Shown piece after piece: positions 28,332-37,487 of a stretch of 64,000 nt of DNA. The stretch is from assembly GCF_018457165.1 (NCBI RefSeq), contig NZ_JAFMNX010000003.1, positions 558,001-622,000 on the forward strand. The letters are read 5' to 3'. Below the pieces are notes generated by a model. The model was not told the DNA's origin and did no database searches. It saw nothing but the letters and a program-made list of their open reading frames with translations. The translations under genes were made by a program, and so were the position numbers. Origin of the DNA: Tianweitania aestuarii (lineage in GTDB: Bacteria > Pseudomonadota > Alphaproteobacteria > Rhizobiales > Rhizobiaceae). Position 1 is the stretch's first letter. Each line of letters opens with the position of its first letter.

Positions 28332-28670
28332 ATGAATGTCGATCAGAAGCTGGTTTACATGGCCAACCAGATCGCCACCTTCTTTGAAAGCCAGCCGAAG
28401 GAGGATGGGCCGCAAGGTGTGGCGATCCACATCAACAAGTTCTGGGAACCGCGTATGCGCACCAAGCTGTTTGCGATGCTGGATGCGGGCGGCGAGGGCT
28501 TGAAGCCGCTGGTGCTCGAAGCCGCTCCTCATATCCGCCGCCCCGGTGCCGATCCCGACACATGTGCCGGCACAGGGCGCGATGCCACCGCAGGCGCACC
28601 GGAAGGCCGCGGCACGGCGGCGGGCGAAGCCAAGTCCGAGACCGACTTTCCTGAACATCCGCAAACCTGA
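28332..28670 (+). CDS. fdsD: Formate dehydrogenase subunit delta
   Basis: 112 residues. The family core is KLVYMANQIATFFESQPKED and VAIHINKFWEPRMRTKLFAM, near the N-terminus. The C-terminal third (about 75-112) is Gly/Ala/Glu-rich and looks disordered, longer than in compact FdsD proteins of about 70 residues. FdsD is needed for full activity or assembly of the complex, but its exact role is not settled. Last gene of the operon; convergent with xth, 6 bases apart. Confidence 0.9.
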   Translation: MNVDQKLVYMANQIATFFESQPKEDGPQGVAIHINKFWEPRMRTKLFAMLDAGGEGLKPLVLEAAPHIRRPGADPDTCAGTGRDATAGAPEGRGTAAGEAKSETDFPEHPQT

Positions 28671-28676
28671 ATCCGG

Positions 28677-29450
28677 CTAACGATCGAGCTCGATCCACAC
28701 CGGCGCATGATCGCTGGCCTCAGGCCGTCCACGCACCTCGCGATCTACGCCCGCATCGGTGAGCTGTCCGGCAAGGTCTGCCGTCAGCAGGAAATGATCG
28801 AGCCGCAAGCCGGAATCGCGCTCGTAGCGGTTCCTGAGATAGCTCCAGAACGTATAGATCCGCTGGTCGGGATAGTGCGCCCGTAACGCATCCGTCCAGC
28901 TGCGCCCGACGAGCTTGCGCCACGCAGCGCGACTTTCCGGCTGGATCAGCGCATCATCGTCCCAGGAGCGGGTGGGATAAATGTCGATGGCCGTCGGCGC
29001 CACATTGTAATCGCCCGCCAGCACCACTGGCGCACCGGATTTGCGCAAGGCGGTGGCATGGCGATGCAACCGTTCCAGCCATTGAAGCTTGTAGTCGAAT
29101 TTCGGTCCCGGCTGCGGATTGCCATTCGGCGCATAGATCGACGCCACCAGCACGCCGCGCACCGCCGCTTCGATATAGCGGCTTTGCGCATCGTCCTTGT
29201 CGCCTGGCAGCTGGTCGCGCGTCATCACCGGCTCGGCGTTTCGCGCCAGGATCGCCACGCCGTTCCACGTCCGCTGCCCCTTCCACACCGCGCCGTAGCC
29301 CGCCGCCTCGATGGCCTGGAGCGGAAACGCCGTCTGCTCGGCCTTCAGCTCCTGCAGGCAAACGACATCCGGCTGCGTCTCTCCGAGCCACTGCAGCAGG
29401 TTTTCCAGCCGCTTGTTGATGTTGTTGATGTTGAAGGTAGCTAGGCGCAT
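28677..29450 (-). CDS. xth: Exodeoxyribonuclease III
   Basis: 257 residues, the usual length. AP endonuclease and 3'-5' exonuclease of base-excision repair. Motifs in order: RLATFNINNINKRLENLLQW (metal-site Asn), VVCLQELKAEQTAFP (catalytic Glu), ASIYAPNGNPQPGPKF, LAGDYNVAPTAIDIYP (Asp/Asn), YTFWSYLRNRYERDSGLRLD HFLL and the terminal SDHAPVWIEL (Asp-His). No operon partner. Confidence 0.93.
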   Translation of the reverse strand: MRLATFNINNINKRLENLLQWLGETQPDVVCLQELKAEQTAFPLQAIEAAGYGAVWKGQRTWNGVAILARNAEPVMTRDQLPGDKDDAQSRYIEAAVRGVLVASIYAPNGNPQPGPKFDYKLQWLERLHRHATALRKSGAPVVLAGDYNVAPTAIDIYPTRSWDDDALIQPESRAAWRKLVGRSWTDALRAHYPDQRIYTFWSYLRNRYERDSGLRLDHFLLTADLAGQLTDAGVDREVRGRPEASDHAPVWIELDR

Positions 29451-29523
29451 GATGAACTCCGCACAGTCAACGACATTCCCGGCTTGAGGTTCAACTTCAC
29501 GATCTTGCTATGAAAAGGCCGAT

Positions 29524-29537
29524 TGAAATCGATTTCA
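29524..29537. promoter_or_regulatory. Perfect palindrome, probable LacI-family operator of the sugar cluster
   Basis: TGAAATCGATTTCA is a 14-base perfect palindrome with the central CG step typical of LacI/GalR operators. It lies 49 bases before the start of the binding-protein gene, where it could block the promoter. The regulator is probably the LacI protein encoded at 34185. Confidence 0.65.
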
Positions 29538-29586
29538 TTCGCCTTTAACGTGGCTTTATCGGATGCATTCTCCTGGGAGGAACAGA

Positions 29587-30612
29587 ATGAAGAAGACCTT
29601 TGCGCGCGCCCTTGGCGCCGTTGCCGCTCTCGCGCTCACCGCTTTCGCGGCGCAGGCGGAAGACTACAAGATCGGACTGTCCAACGGCTGGGTCGGTTCG
29701 GAATGGCGCACTCAGATGATCGAGGAAGCGCAGGCCGCAGCCGCCGCCTGGAAAGACAAGGGCGTCAATGTCGAGGTTGTCGTGCAAAGCGCCAATGTCG
29801 ATGTGCCCGGCCAGATCGCGCATGTCCGCAATTTCATTTCGGAAGGCGTGGACGCCATCATCATCAACCCGAACAGCCCGACGGCCTTTGATCCGGTCTT
29901 CGCGCAGGCCAAGGAAGCCGGCATTCTGGTGATCGCCACCGACGCCGAAGTCTCGTCGCCCGACGCGCTTTATGTCGGCATCGACCAGAAGGCCTATGGC
30001 GCTGCCGGCGCCGAATGGCTGGCCAAGACGCTCGACGGCAAGGGCAACATCGTCGCCATCAACGGCGTCGCGGGTCACCCGGCCAACGAGCTGCGCGTTG
30101 CCGGTTACAAGGAAGTGCTCGCCAAGCATCCCGACATCAAGCTCGTCAACGAAGTGAACGCCAACTGGGATCAGGCGCAGGGCCAGCAGGCCATGCAGAA
30201 CCTGCTCGCCACCTATCCCGACATCAACGGCGTTCTCGTGCAGGACGGCATGGCGGCGGGCGCCTGGAAGTCGATCATGGACGCCGGCAAGACCGACCAG
30301 ATCGCTGCCACCGGCGAGATCCGCAAGGACTTCATCGACCTGTGGACGAAAGACAAGCTGAACTCGGGCGCGACCGTGAACCCTCCCGGCGTGATGGCCT
30401 CGGCGCTCAACGTCGCGGTTCTGATGCTGCAGGGCAAGGAACTGAAGGAGCCGGCAACGGCGGGTCAGTACGAGAACGCGATGTATCTCGACATCCCGTT
30501 CATCGACTCGTCCAACCTGGCCGAAGCCGCCAAGCAGCTTGAAGGCAAGCCGGGCTATTATTCCTATACCGACCAGCTTTCGATCGCCGACGCGGAAGCG
30601 CTGTTCAAGTAA
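29587..30612 (+). CDS. Sugar ABC transporter substrate-binding protein (CUT2/RbsB type)
   Basis: 341 residues. Signal peptide MKKTFARALGAVAALALTAF ending AAQA; mature protein begins EDYKIGLSNGWVG. The type I periplasmic-binding fold is shown by AHVRNFISEGVDAIIINPNS, VIATDAEVSSPDALYVGIDQ and INGVAGHPANELRVAGYKEV. GGAGG six bases before the ATG makes the start firm. It delivers a sugar or sugar-like compound to the transporter encoded immediately downstream. The ligand is not evident from the sequence. Confidence 0.93.
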   Translation: MKKTFARALGAVAALALTAFAAQAEDYKIGLSNGWVGSEWRTQMIEEAQAAAAAWKDKGVNVEVVVQSANVDVPGQIAHVRNFISEGVDAIIINPNSPTAFDPVFAQAKEAGILVIATDAEVSSPDALYVGIDQKAYGAAGAEWLAKTLDGKGNIVAINGVAGHPANELRVAGYKEVLAKHPDIKLVNEVNANWDQAQGQQAMQNLLATYPDINGVLVQDGMAAGAWKSIMDAGKTDQIAATGEIRKDFIDLWTKDKLNSGATVNPPGVMASALNVAVLMLQGKELKEPATAGQYENAMYLDIPFIDSSNLAEAAKQLEGKPGYYSYTDQLSIADAEALFK

Positions 30613-30636
30613 CCGCTGCCTCAGCCACCTGAACTC

Positions 30637-30662
30637 CCGGCTCGCGTTCATGCGCGAGCCGG
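30637..30662 (+). repeat. Intercistronic hairpin after the binding-protein gene
   Basis: Perfect 10-base arms CCGGCTCGCG and CGCGAGCCGG with a 6-base loop, no T run. Such hairpins commonly protect the highly expressed binding-protein message and reduce read-through into the ATPase gene. Confidence 0.7.
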
Positions 30663-30708
30663 CTCTCCGCGCACGCCGTGTTTTTCGGCGCCCTGAAGGA
30701 CCGTTTCC

Positions 30709-32208
30709 TTGGCCAGACTCGCCGCCAAAGCTGTCAGCAAGACCTATGGAGCCACAAAGGCCCTGCGCCGTGGCGACCTCGAGGTCGAGGCCGGCGAAGT
30801 GCATGTGCTGATCGGCTCGAACGGGTCCGGCAAGTCCACCTTGTGCAAGATCGTGGCCGGCAGCGTGCGGCCCGATAACGGCGAGCTCCTGTTTGAAGGC
30901 CACCCGATGGTGGTGTCCGGACCAAACGCCGCGCGCAAGATCGGCATCGGCATTTTCTACCAGGAACTCAGCCTCGCGCCGCATCGCACGGTGGCCGAAA
31001 ACATCCTCCTGTCGGACCTGCCGGGCGGTGTGTTCGTGGACCGCAAGGCGTTGAACACCAAGGCGCAGCGCTATATCGACCTGTTCAAGAACGTGACCGG
31101 CGATAACTTCCATGCCGGGGCGATCGTGGAAACGCTGCGGCCCGACCAGCGCCAGCTGGTCGAGATCATGAAGGCGCTGTCTTCGGAAGCGCCGATCCTG
31201 ATCTTCGACGAACCGACCTCGGCGCTCGATCGCGCGCAGGTCGACCGCTTCTTTGAAATCCTGCGCGAGCTGAAAGACGACGGTCGCTCCATCGTCTTCA
31301 TTTCGCATCGCATGGACGAGATCTTTGCGCTGGGCGACCGCGTCACCGTGATCCGCGACGGCGAAACGGTGGCCACCAAGCGCATCGCCGAGACCGATGC
31401 CGCCGAGGTGATCCGCCTGATGGTCGGCGGCGATGAAACGCTGACAGCAGCCGAGCCGCACCAGCCAACCGCAGTGGCTGCCACGGCCAAGACGGTTCTG
31501 GCGGTTGACGCGCTGTCCGGCGACGGCTTCGGCAATGTTTCCTTTAACGTCGCTGCCGGCGAGATCCTTGGCCTCGGCGGTTTGCACGGGCAGGGACAGT
31601 CGGCCGTGTTGCGCGCCCTGTTCGGCGCGACCCCGCCGACATCAGGCACGGTTCTCCTCAACGACAAAGCGCTCGCCTCCTCCAGCCCGCGCGCCACGAT
31701 CAATCGCGGCCTCGCCTATATCTCCGGTGACCGCCGCCGCGACGGCGTCATTGCCGGCCGTCCGATCCTCGAAAACGTCACGCCGGTTCATGCACTGAAG
31801 CAGCGCCTGTCGCTCGCCACACCATCCTCCCTGCGCGAAAAAGCGAAGCCCGCGCTCGAAGCGCTCCGCACCAAATTCGCCGGCTTCTCGCATCCGATCG
31901 GCTCGCTTTCGGGCGGCAACCAGCAGAAGATCGTGATCGCGCGCTGGCTGATCGACCGCCCCGACGTGCTTCTGCTCGATGACCCCACCAAGGGCATCGA
32001 CCTCCAGGCCAAGACCGACCTGTTCCAGCTCATCCGCAAGCTGGCGGCTGAGGGCATGGCGATCGTGCTTTATTCCTCCGAGGATGCCGAACTGCTCGGC
32101 AATGCCGACCGCATTCTCGTGTTCAACGGCGGTTCGGTCACGCGCGAACTCACCGGCGCGGACCGCACCCCCTTCAACCTTTATCAAGCCGCTTACGAGG
32201 CAGCATGA
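30709..32208 (+). CDS. Sugar ABC transporter ATP-binding protein (duplicated, RbsA/XylG type)
   Basis: 499 residues with two ABC domains, as in CUT2 transporters. Domain 1 has Walker A IGSNGSGKSTLCKI, a degenerate signature (ETLRPDQRQLVEIMKAL) and Walker B ILIFDEPTSALD. Domain 2 has a degenerate P-loop (GLGGLHGQGQSAVLRALFG), signature GSLSGGNQQKIVIARWL and Walker B LLLDDPTKGID. The start is TTG at 30709 with AAGGA eight bases upstream. The stop overlaps the first permease start by 4 bases. Cytoplasmic, driving import through the two permeases. Confidence 0.93.
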   Translation: MARLAAKAVSKTYGATKALRRGDLEVEAGEVHVLIGSNGSGKSTLCKIVAGSVRPDNGELLFEGHPMVVSGPNAARKIGIGIFYQELSLAPHRTVAENILLSDLPGGVFVDRKALNTKAQRYIDLFKNVTGDNFHAGAIVETLRPDQRQLVEIMKALSSEAPILIFDEPTSALDRAQVDRFFEILRELKDDGRSIVFISHRMDEIFALGDRVTVIRDGETVATKRIAETDAAEVIRLMVGGDETLTAAEPHQPTAVAATAKTVLAVDALSGDGFGNVSFNVAAGEILGLGGLHGQGQSAVLRALFGATPPTSGTVLLNDKALASSSPRATINRGLAYISGDRRRDGVIAGRPILENVTPVHALKQRLSLATPSSLREKAKPALEALRTKFAGFSHPIGSLSGGNQQKIVIARWLIDRPDVLLLDDPTKGIDLQAKTDLFQLIRKLAAEGMAIVLYSSEDAELLGNADRILVFNGGSVTRELTGADRTPFNLYQAAYEAA

Positions 32209-33197
32209 CAACCGATCTCGTTGCGGCTCAGCCCGCGCGCGGCAATGCGCTGAAGCGCGCCGTCGAGCGTTTTCCCTTTCTTCCGGCCCTGATCATCCTG
32301 GTCGTGCTGCTTGTTCTGAACGGGCTTTACCAGCCGCGCAGCGTGTCCTTCATCGGCCTCACCGGCCTGATCAAGACCTATCTCGCGCTGATGCTGCTGG
32401 CGATCGCCCAGACCTATGTCGTTTACGCCGGCGACATCGACCTGTCGGCAGGCGCAATCGTGTCGCTGGTCAACGTCGCCATCATCACGGCCATGGATGC
32501 GCTGGGCGGCGGCACCGGTGCGGTTCTGGCCGGCCTCGGCATCGGTCTCCTCGTCGGGCTCGCTTGCGGCATCGTCAACGGCATCGTCGTGGCGACCCTG
32601 CGGTTGCAGGCGATCGTCGCGACCTTCGCCACCTCGATCTTCTTCACCGGCCTTGCGCTTTATGTCATGCCGGTTGCCGGCACGCCCGCGCCCACCGCTT
32701 TCTGGCGCACCTATGGCGGGCGCATCCTCGATATTCCCTTTGTGCTCTATGCCGTGATCGTGCTGGCCGTGCTGCTTCTGGTTCTCGCCCGCACCAAGCT
32801 GGCCCTGCGCCTTTTGAGCGTGGGCGACGATCAGCAGGCCGCCTTCCAGAGCGGTCTGCCCGTCACCCGCATCCGCTTGCAGGGCTATGCGCTGTGCGGA
32901 TTGTTCGCCGCACTCGCAGCTTTCTGCATCACCGGCGACACCGCCAGCGGCGATCCCCTGGTTGGCGGCAAGATGACGCTGAACTCGGTGGCGGCCGTTG
33001 TTCTCGGCGGCACCGCACTCGCCGGTGGCTTCGGCACGGTTACGGGTTCGGTGATTGGCGCGCTGATCATCGGCCTGATCGGGTCGCTCGTGTTCTTTGT
33101 CGGCACCCCGTCCGAATGGCAGAACCTCGTTCAGGGCGTGGCGATCCTGCTTGCGCTGATGGCCGGCATTCTGGTGGGACGGAGGGCCAGCCGATGA
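32205..33197 (+). CDS. Sugar ABC transporter permease 1 (RbsC type)
   Basis: 330 residues with about eight to ten membrane segments. VVYAGDIDLSAGAIVSLVNV is the BPD_transp_2 signature containing the I-D-L-S-x-G motif, and LAGGFGTVTGSVIGALIIGL the EAA-like loop region. It overlaps the ATPase gene and the second permease gene by 4 bases each (ATGA). Two different permease genes imply a heterodimeric channel. Confidence 0.92.
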   Translation: MTTDLVAAQPARGNALKRAVERFPFLPALIILVVLLVLNGLYQPRSVSFIGLTGLIKTYLALMLLAIAQTYVVYAGDIDLSAGAIVSLVNVAIITAMDALGGGTGAVLAGLGIGLLVGLACGIVNGIVVATLRLQAIVATFATSIFFTGLALYVMPVAGTPAPTAFWRTYGGRILDIPFVLYAVIVLAVLLLVLARTKLALRLLSVGDDQQAAFQSGLPVTRIRLQGYALCGLFAALAAFCITGDTASGDPLVGGKMTLNSVAAVVLGGTALAGGFGTVTGSVIGALIIGLIGSLVFFVGTPSEWQNLVQGVAILLALMAGILVGRRASR

Positions 33198-34180
33198 GCA
33201 CGATGGATCAAACGCCCCGCAGCCGTTTCTCCGTGATCGACATCGTCAAAACGCCGCTCGTCGTGGCAGTCGCGCTGATCGTCTTCCTTCTGTTTCTAGG
33301 CGAATATCTTTCGCCGGGCTTTGCCTCGGGCCAGCAGATCCTGCGCCTCCTCATCGTCGCGGCCCTCATGGGCATCGTCGCGGCCGGCCAGAACCTTGTG
33401 ATCCTCGGCGGGCGCGAAGGCATCGACCTGTCCGTCGGCGGCGTCGTGTCGCTTGCCGCCATCATTGCCGGCAACCTGATGGCGGGCGAGAACTCGGGCA
33501 TCGTTCTGGCGATCGTCGGCTGTCTTGCCGCCGGTGCCCTTGTCGGCCTGATCAACGGCATCGGCGTCACGCTTCTGCGCATCCCGCCTTTGGTGATGAC
33601 GCTCGGCATGCTCGGCGTGTTGCAGGGTCTTCTCGTGGTGATCCGCAACGGCATCCCGTCCGGCCGTGCCGCGCCCGGCCTGTCGCAATTCGTGACGCAG
33701 CCCTTTCTGCTCGGTCTGCCCGGCATCATCTGGCTATGGATCGTGATTGGCATTTGCATGGCCTTTCTGCTTGGCCGCACCATGATCGGCTACCGCATCT
33801 ATGCGATCGGCTCCAACGAACAGGCGGCCTTCATGGCCGGCATGCCGGTGAAAACCACCCGTATTCTCCTGTTCGTTCTGTCCGGCATGTTTGCGGCGGT
33901 CGCCGGCATCTGCCTGCTCGGCTATTCCGGCTCGTCCTTCGCCAATGTGGGCGAGCAATATATGCTGCCGTCGATCATCGCCGTGGTGTTCGGTGGAACG
34001 CCGCTATCGGGCGGCAAGGGCGGTTACACCGGCACGATGGCGGGCGCGATCCTGCTCACCGTGCTGCAAAGCATCCTCACCACGATCAACATCGACGAAT
34101 CCGGCCGCCAGATGGTGTTCGGCGCCACGCTTCTCCTGCTCATGCTGTTTTATGGCCGGGGCAAGGCCTTGCGGGCCTGA
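33194..34180 (+). CDS. Sugar ABC transporter permease 2 (RbsC type)
   Basis: 328 residues; second permease of the pair. GREGIDLSVGGVVSLAAIIA is the I-D-L-S-V-G motif and GGTPLSGGKGGYTGTMAGAI the C-terminal family signature. The frame is open for another 400 codons upstream, but that part runs antiphase through the ATPase and permease 1 genes; ATG 33194 overlapping the previous stop is the start. Followed 4 bases later by the LacI gene. Confidence 0.92.
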   Translation: MSTMDQTPRSRFSVIDIVKTPLVVAVALIVFLLFLGEYLSPGFASGQQILRLLIVAALMGIVAAGQNLVILGGREGIDLSVGGVVSLAAIIAGNLMAGENSGIVLAIVGCLAAGALVGLINGIGVTLLRIPPLVMTLGMLGVLQGLLVVIRNGIPSGRAAPGLSQFVTQPFLLGLPGIIWLWIVIGICMAFLLGRTMIGYRIYAIGSNEQAAFMAGMPVKTTRILLFVLSGMFAAVAGICLLGYSGSSFANVGEQYMLPSIIAVVFGGTPLSGGKGGYTGTMAGAILLTVLQSILTTINIDESGRQMVFGATLLLLMLFYGRGKALRA

Positions 34181-34184
34181 GCTG

Positions 34185-35228
34185 ATGGCGCCCACCGGAC
34201 GCGTCAAGATCACCGACATCGCCGACAAGCTCGGCGTGTCTCCAGCCACCGTGTCGCGCGCCTTGTCGGATAGCGGTCTCGTCGCCGAACCCACTTTGTC
34301 CCGCATCCGCGAAGCAGCGGCTGCCATGAACTACCGCCCCAATGTCAGCGCCCGCAACCTGCGCACCCGCCGCTCCAAGGCGGTGCTGATGGTGGTGCGC
34401 GATGTCGGCAATCCCTTTTATCTCGACGTTCTCAAAGGCGTGGAAGCCGCTGCGCGTGAGGCTGGCTATGCCGTTCTCATGGGCAACACCGAAAACGATC
34501 CGGAGCGCGAAACCGGCTTTTTCGACATGCTGCGCGATGGTCAGGCCGATGGCATGGTCTTGATCACCGGCCAGATGCCCCAGGCCGGGCGCTACAAGGA
34601 AGGTTTGCCGGACAACCTGCCGGTAGTGGTTGCGCTCGAGATGATCGACGGAACCGGCCTGCCGCATATCCAGATCGACAACCGCGCCGCCGCAAGCGAT
34701 GCCGTGCAGCACCTGATCGGCCTCGGCCATACGCGCATCGCTCATATTTCCGGCCCGCTGCCCGAGCAGATGTCCGAACTGCGCCTTCGAGGCTATCGCG
34801 ATGCCATGGAACGAGCAGGACTGCCGATCCCGGAAGGTTACGAGCAGCGCGGCGATTACCGGCTCGTATCGGGCAAGCGCCTGTGTTGTGCGCTGATGGA
34901 TCTGCCCCAACCGCCCACCGCGATCTTTGCGGCCAACGATGAAATGGCCTTTGGCGTCATCGCCGCCGCCCACGAACGTGGCCTCGCCGTTCCCGGCGAT
35001 CTTTCGGTGATGGGCTTCGACGACATCTATCTGTCGGAAGCCTTCCAGCCGCCTTTGACCACGATCAGCCAGCCGCGCGCCGATGTCGGCCGCGCCGCCA
35101 TGACCGTGCTGCTCGACATTCTGGACGGACGCGGCGCACCCGATCAGCCGATCATCCTGCCGACCACCTTGGCAGTGCGCGGCTCCACCGCCGCACCGCA
35201 AATACTGAACCAAAGAAGGAGTGCCTGA
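34185..35228 (+). CDS. LacI family transcriptional regulator
   Basis: 347 residues. N-terminal helix-turn-helix and hinge: [35 protein letters not shown] and [20 protein letters not shown]. The effector domain resembles the sugar-binding fold ([40 protein letters not shown]). It lies inside the transport/catabolic operon and probably responds to the imported compound or its phosphate, binding the palindrome at 29524. The start is ATG 34185; the longer frame overlaps permease 2. Confidence 0.92.
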   Translation: MAPTGRVKITDIADKLGVSPATVSRALSDSGLVAEPTLSRIREAAAAMNYRPNVSARNLRTRRSKAVLMVVRDVGNPFYLDVLKGVEAAAREAGYAVLMGNTENDPERETGFFDMLRDGQADGMVLITGQMPQAGRYKEGLPDNLPVVVALEMIDGTGLPHIQIDNRAAASDAVQHLIGLGHTRIAHISGPLPEQMSELRLRGYRDAMERAGLPIPEGYEQRGDYRLVSGKRLCCALMDLPQPPTAIFAANDEMAFGVIAAAHERGLAVPGDLSVMGFDDIYLSEAFQPPLTTISQPRADVGRAAMTVLLDILDGRGAPDQPIILPTTLAVRGSTAAPQILNQRRSA

Positions 35229-35230
35229 TC

Positions 35231-36469
35231 ATGACCGACCTGCCAAAACCCCGTTTGCGTGTTGGTTTCGTCGGCACCGGCTTCATCGCGCATTTCCACC
35301 TGAAGTCCCTGGTCGGAGTGCGCAATGTGGATGTCACGGGCGTTTACAGCCGCAGCGCCGATAATCGCGACCGGCTGGTCAAGGCCGTGGACGAGCTTGG
35401 GCTTGGGCTTTGCCGCTCCCATGACAGCTTGGAATCCCTGTTCCAGGCCGATGATGTCGACGCGATCTGGATCCTGTCGCCCAACTACACTCGCCTCGAT
35501 GTGATGCGCGTGCTGCATGCCGAGGTCACTGCCGGCCGCTCCAAGGTGTTCGCCGTTGCCTGCGAAAAGCCGCTGGCGCGCACCGTGCGCGAAGCCCGCG
35601 AGATGCTGCGCCTGGCCGACGACGCCAGGCTCAACCACGGCTATCTCGAAAACCAGGTCTTCTGCACGCCCGTTCTGCGCGGCAAGGAAATCATCTGGCG
35701 CCGCGCCGCCTCGACCACGGGCCGTCCCTATCTCGCGCGCGCGGCGGAAGAACATTCCGGCCCGCACGAGCCCTGGTTCTGGCAGGGCGACAAACAGGGC
35801 GGCGGCGTTTTGTCGGATATGATGTGCCATTCGGTCGAAGTCGGCCGCCATCTGCTGACCGCCCCCGGCGCGCCGCGGTCCTCGCTCAAGCTGAAATCGG
35901 CCAACGGCCAGGTCGCCAACCTCAAATGGACGCGCCCCCATTACGCCGACCAGCTGCGGACCCGGTTCGGCGTCGATTACCGCAACCGCCCTTCGGAAGA
36001 TTTCGCGCGGGGCACGCTGACCTTCGAAGACGAGGACGGCAACACGCTGATGGTGGAAGCCTCGACCTCCTGGGCCTATGTCGGCGCCGGTCTGCGCATC
36101 CAGCTCGAACTGCTCGGGCCCGAATACGCGATGGAGTTCAACTCGCTGTCGACCGGCCTCAAGATCTTCATGTCGCGTGAGGTGACGGGTTCGGAGGGCG
36201 AAGACCTCGTTGAAAAGCAGAATGCCGAACAAGGCCTGATGCCCGTTCTCGAAGACGAAGCCGGCGTTTACGGCTACACCGACGAGAACCGTCACATGGT
36301 GGAATGCTTCCGCACCGGCCAAACGCCGCTCGAAACCTTCGAAGACGGTCTGGGCGTCGTGGAAATGCTGATGGGCCTGTATCTCTCGGCCGAAACCGGC
36401 CGCACCGTGCATTTCCCCGAAGCCGAGCTCGAAGACTACGTCCCGGTCGTGGCACGCCCTCATGGCTGA
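35231..36469 (+). CDS. Gfo/Idh/MocA family oxidoreductase
   Basis: 412 residues. Rossmann motif VGFVGTGFIAHFHLKSLVGV, the dinucleotide-contact ACEKPLARTVREAREMLRLA with the E-K-P signature, then a C-terminal alpha/beta domain with HGYLENQVFCTPVLRGKEII and a His in DMMCHSVEVGRHL. These NAD(P) enzymes oxidise or reduce a sugar hydroxyl, often making a 3-keto intermediate. AAGGAG nine bases before the ATG; it overlaps the next gene by 8 bases. The substrate is unknown. Longer than the usual 330-390 residues. Confidence 0.9.
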   Translation: MTDLPKPRLRVGFVGTGFIAHFHLKSLVGVRNVDVTGVYSRSADNRDRLVKAVDELGLGLCRSHDSLESLFQADDVDAIWILSPNYTRLDVMRVLHAEVTAGRSKVFAVACEKPLARTVREAREMLRLADDARLNHGYLENQVFCTPVLRGKEIIWRRAASTTGRPYLARAAEEHSGPHEPWFWQGDKQGGGVLSDMMCHSVEVGRHLLTAPGAPRSSLKLKSANGQVANLKWTRPHYADQLRTRFGVDYRNRPSEDFARGTLTFEDEDGNTLMVEASTSWAYVGAGLRIQLELLGPEYAMEFNSLSTGLKIFMSREVTGSEGEDLVEKQNAEQGLMPVLEDEAGVYGYTDENRHMVECFRTGQTPLETFEDGLGVVEMLMGLYLSAETGRTVHFPEAELEDYVPVVARPHG

Positions 36470-37487
36470 GTTGCCCGGCCTCACCACCTTGCGCGCCGAG
36501 ATGGCCCGACAGTTCAGCGATGGCCTCCAAAGTCATGCGCTGGCGCATCCGCAGGCCGTCCCCATCGCCGCGCGCATCCGCCAGACCGGCAAGCTCCTGA
36601 TGCTCGGCATGGGCGCTTCGCATTGGGCAAACCGCATGGCGCTGGCCTCCTATCGCGAAGCCGGCATCGATGCCGCCGCCGAAGTCCTGTCGGAAGCCAT
36701 GCGCGCGCCGCAGCCCGACCGACCGCGCGTCACGCTTCTCACCTCGCAATCCGGCAATTCGGGCGAGATCGCTGCTTATCTCGAGCGCATCCGCGATCAC
36801 GCCGATCATGTCGGCCTGACGCTTAATGCGGACTCCACGCTTGGCCGTGCCGTGCCGTGCTTGATCGGGCAGGGCGGTCGCGAACAAGCCTTCGCCGCCA
36901 CCCGCAGCATCCTGCTCACGCTGTGCCTCCATGCCGCGATCCTCCAGGAACTCGGCATCAACATCAGGCCGCTGCTCGATCTACTGGAAACCGCCGATCC
37001 CCTCGGCGTCGCCCCACCACCCGAAGCGATCGAGCGCCTGCGAACCTGTTCGCTTCTGGTTCTGTCCGGCCGCGCCCAGCCGCATAGCGCGCTCGAAGCG
37101 GCCGGCCTCACCTTCACCGAACTCGCCCGCACGCCGTCGCTGGCGCTTGAACTCGGCCAGCTCCTGCATGGACCGATGGAGATGCTGGGTCCGGACATGG
37201 CGCTTGTTCTCGTTCGCCCCACCGGTGGGGATACCGCCGCCGTTACGCGCGTTGCCGAAGCCGCTTTGTCTTATGGCCTGACGCCGATCCTGTTCGATCT
37301 CGGCGCGCATTCTCCGGTGAACGGCGCGATCACCATCGCCTTGCCCGACCACGCGGGCCTTTGTGCCGTCGCCACACTCCTGCCCGCCGTGCAGCGCCTG
37401 GCGATCGAAGCGGCCGCCGCCCGGATCGGCGAAGGCTTCGGGTCGCCCCTTCGGTCAACGAAGGTGACAAACGGCGAAGCGCCATGA
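36462..37487 (+). CDS. SIS-domain sugar isomerase/deglycase-like protein
   Basis: 341 residues with two SIS (sugar isomerase) domains as in the isomerase half of GlmS and in FrlB. The phosphosugar-binding Ser/Thr cluster is in LLTSQSGNSGEIAAYLERI, the N-terminal part has LMLGMGASHWANRMALASY, and the second domain begins near 190 (SLLVLSGRAQPHSALEAAGL). Proteins of this kind isomerise, deaminate or deglycate phosphorylated amino sugars or Amadori products. The coupled PfkB kinase downstream would supply the phosphorylated substrate. Confidence 0.85.
   Translation: MAELPGLTTLRAEMARQFSDGLQSHALAHPQAVPIAARIRQTGKLLMLGMGASHWANRMALASYREAGIDAAAEVLSEAMRAPQPDRPRVTLLTSQSGNSGEIAAYLERIRDHADHVGLTLNADSTLGRAVPCLIGQGGREQAFAATRSILLTLCLHAAILQELGINIRPLLDLLETADPLGVAPPPEAIERLRTCSLLVLSGRAQPHSALEAAGLTFTELARTPSLALELGQLLHGPMEMLGPDMALVLVRPTGGDTAAVTRVAEAALSYGLTPILFDLGAHSPVNGAITIALPDHAGLCAVATLLPAVQRLAIEAAAARIGEGFGSPLRSTKVTNGEAP

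Noticed and set aside
29545-31587. 680-codon open frame antisense to the sugar-binding protein and ATPase genes
   Set aside because: Shadow of two well-supported genes; no ribosome binding site or domain.
31979-33193. Upstream extension of the second permease frame
   Set aside because: Runs out of phase through the ATPase and first permease genes; the 4-base overlap at 33194 is the start.
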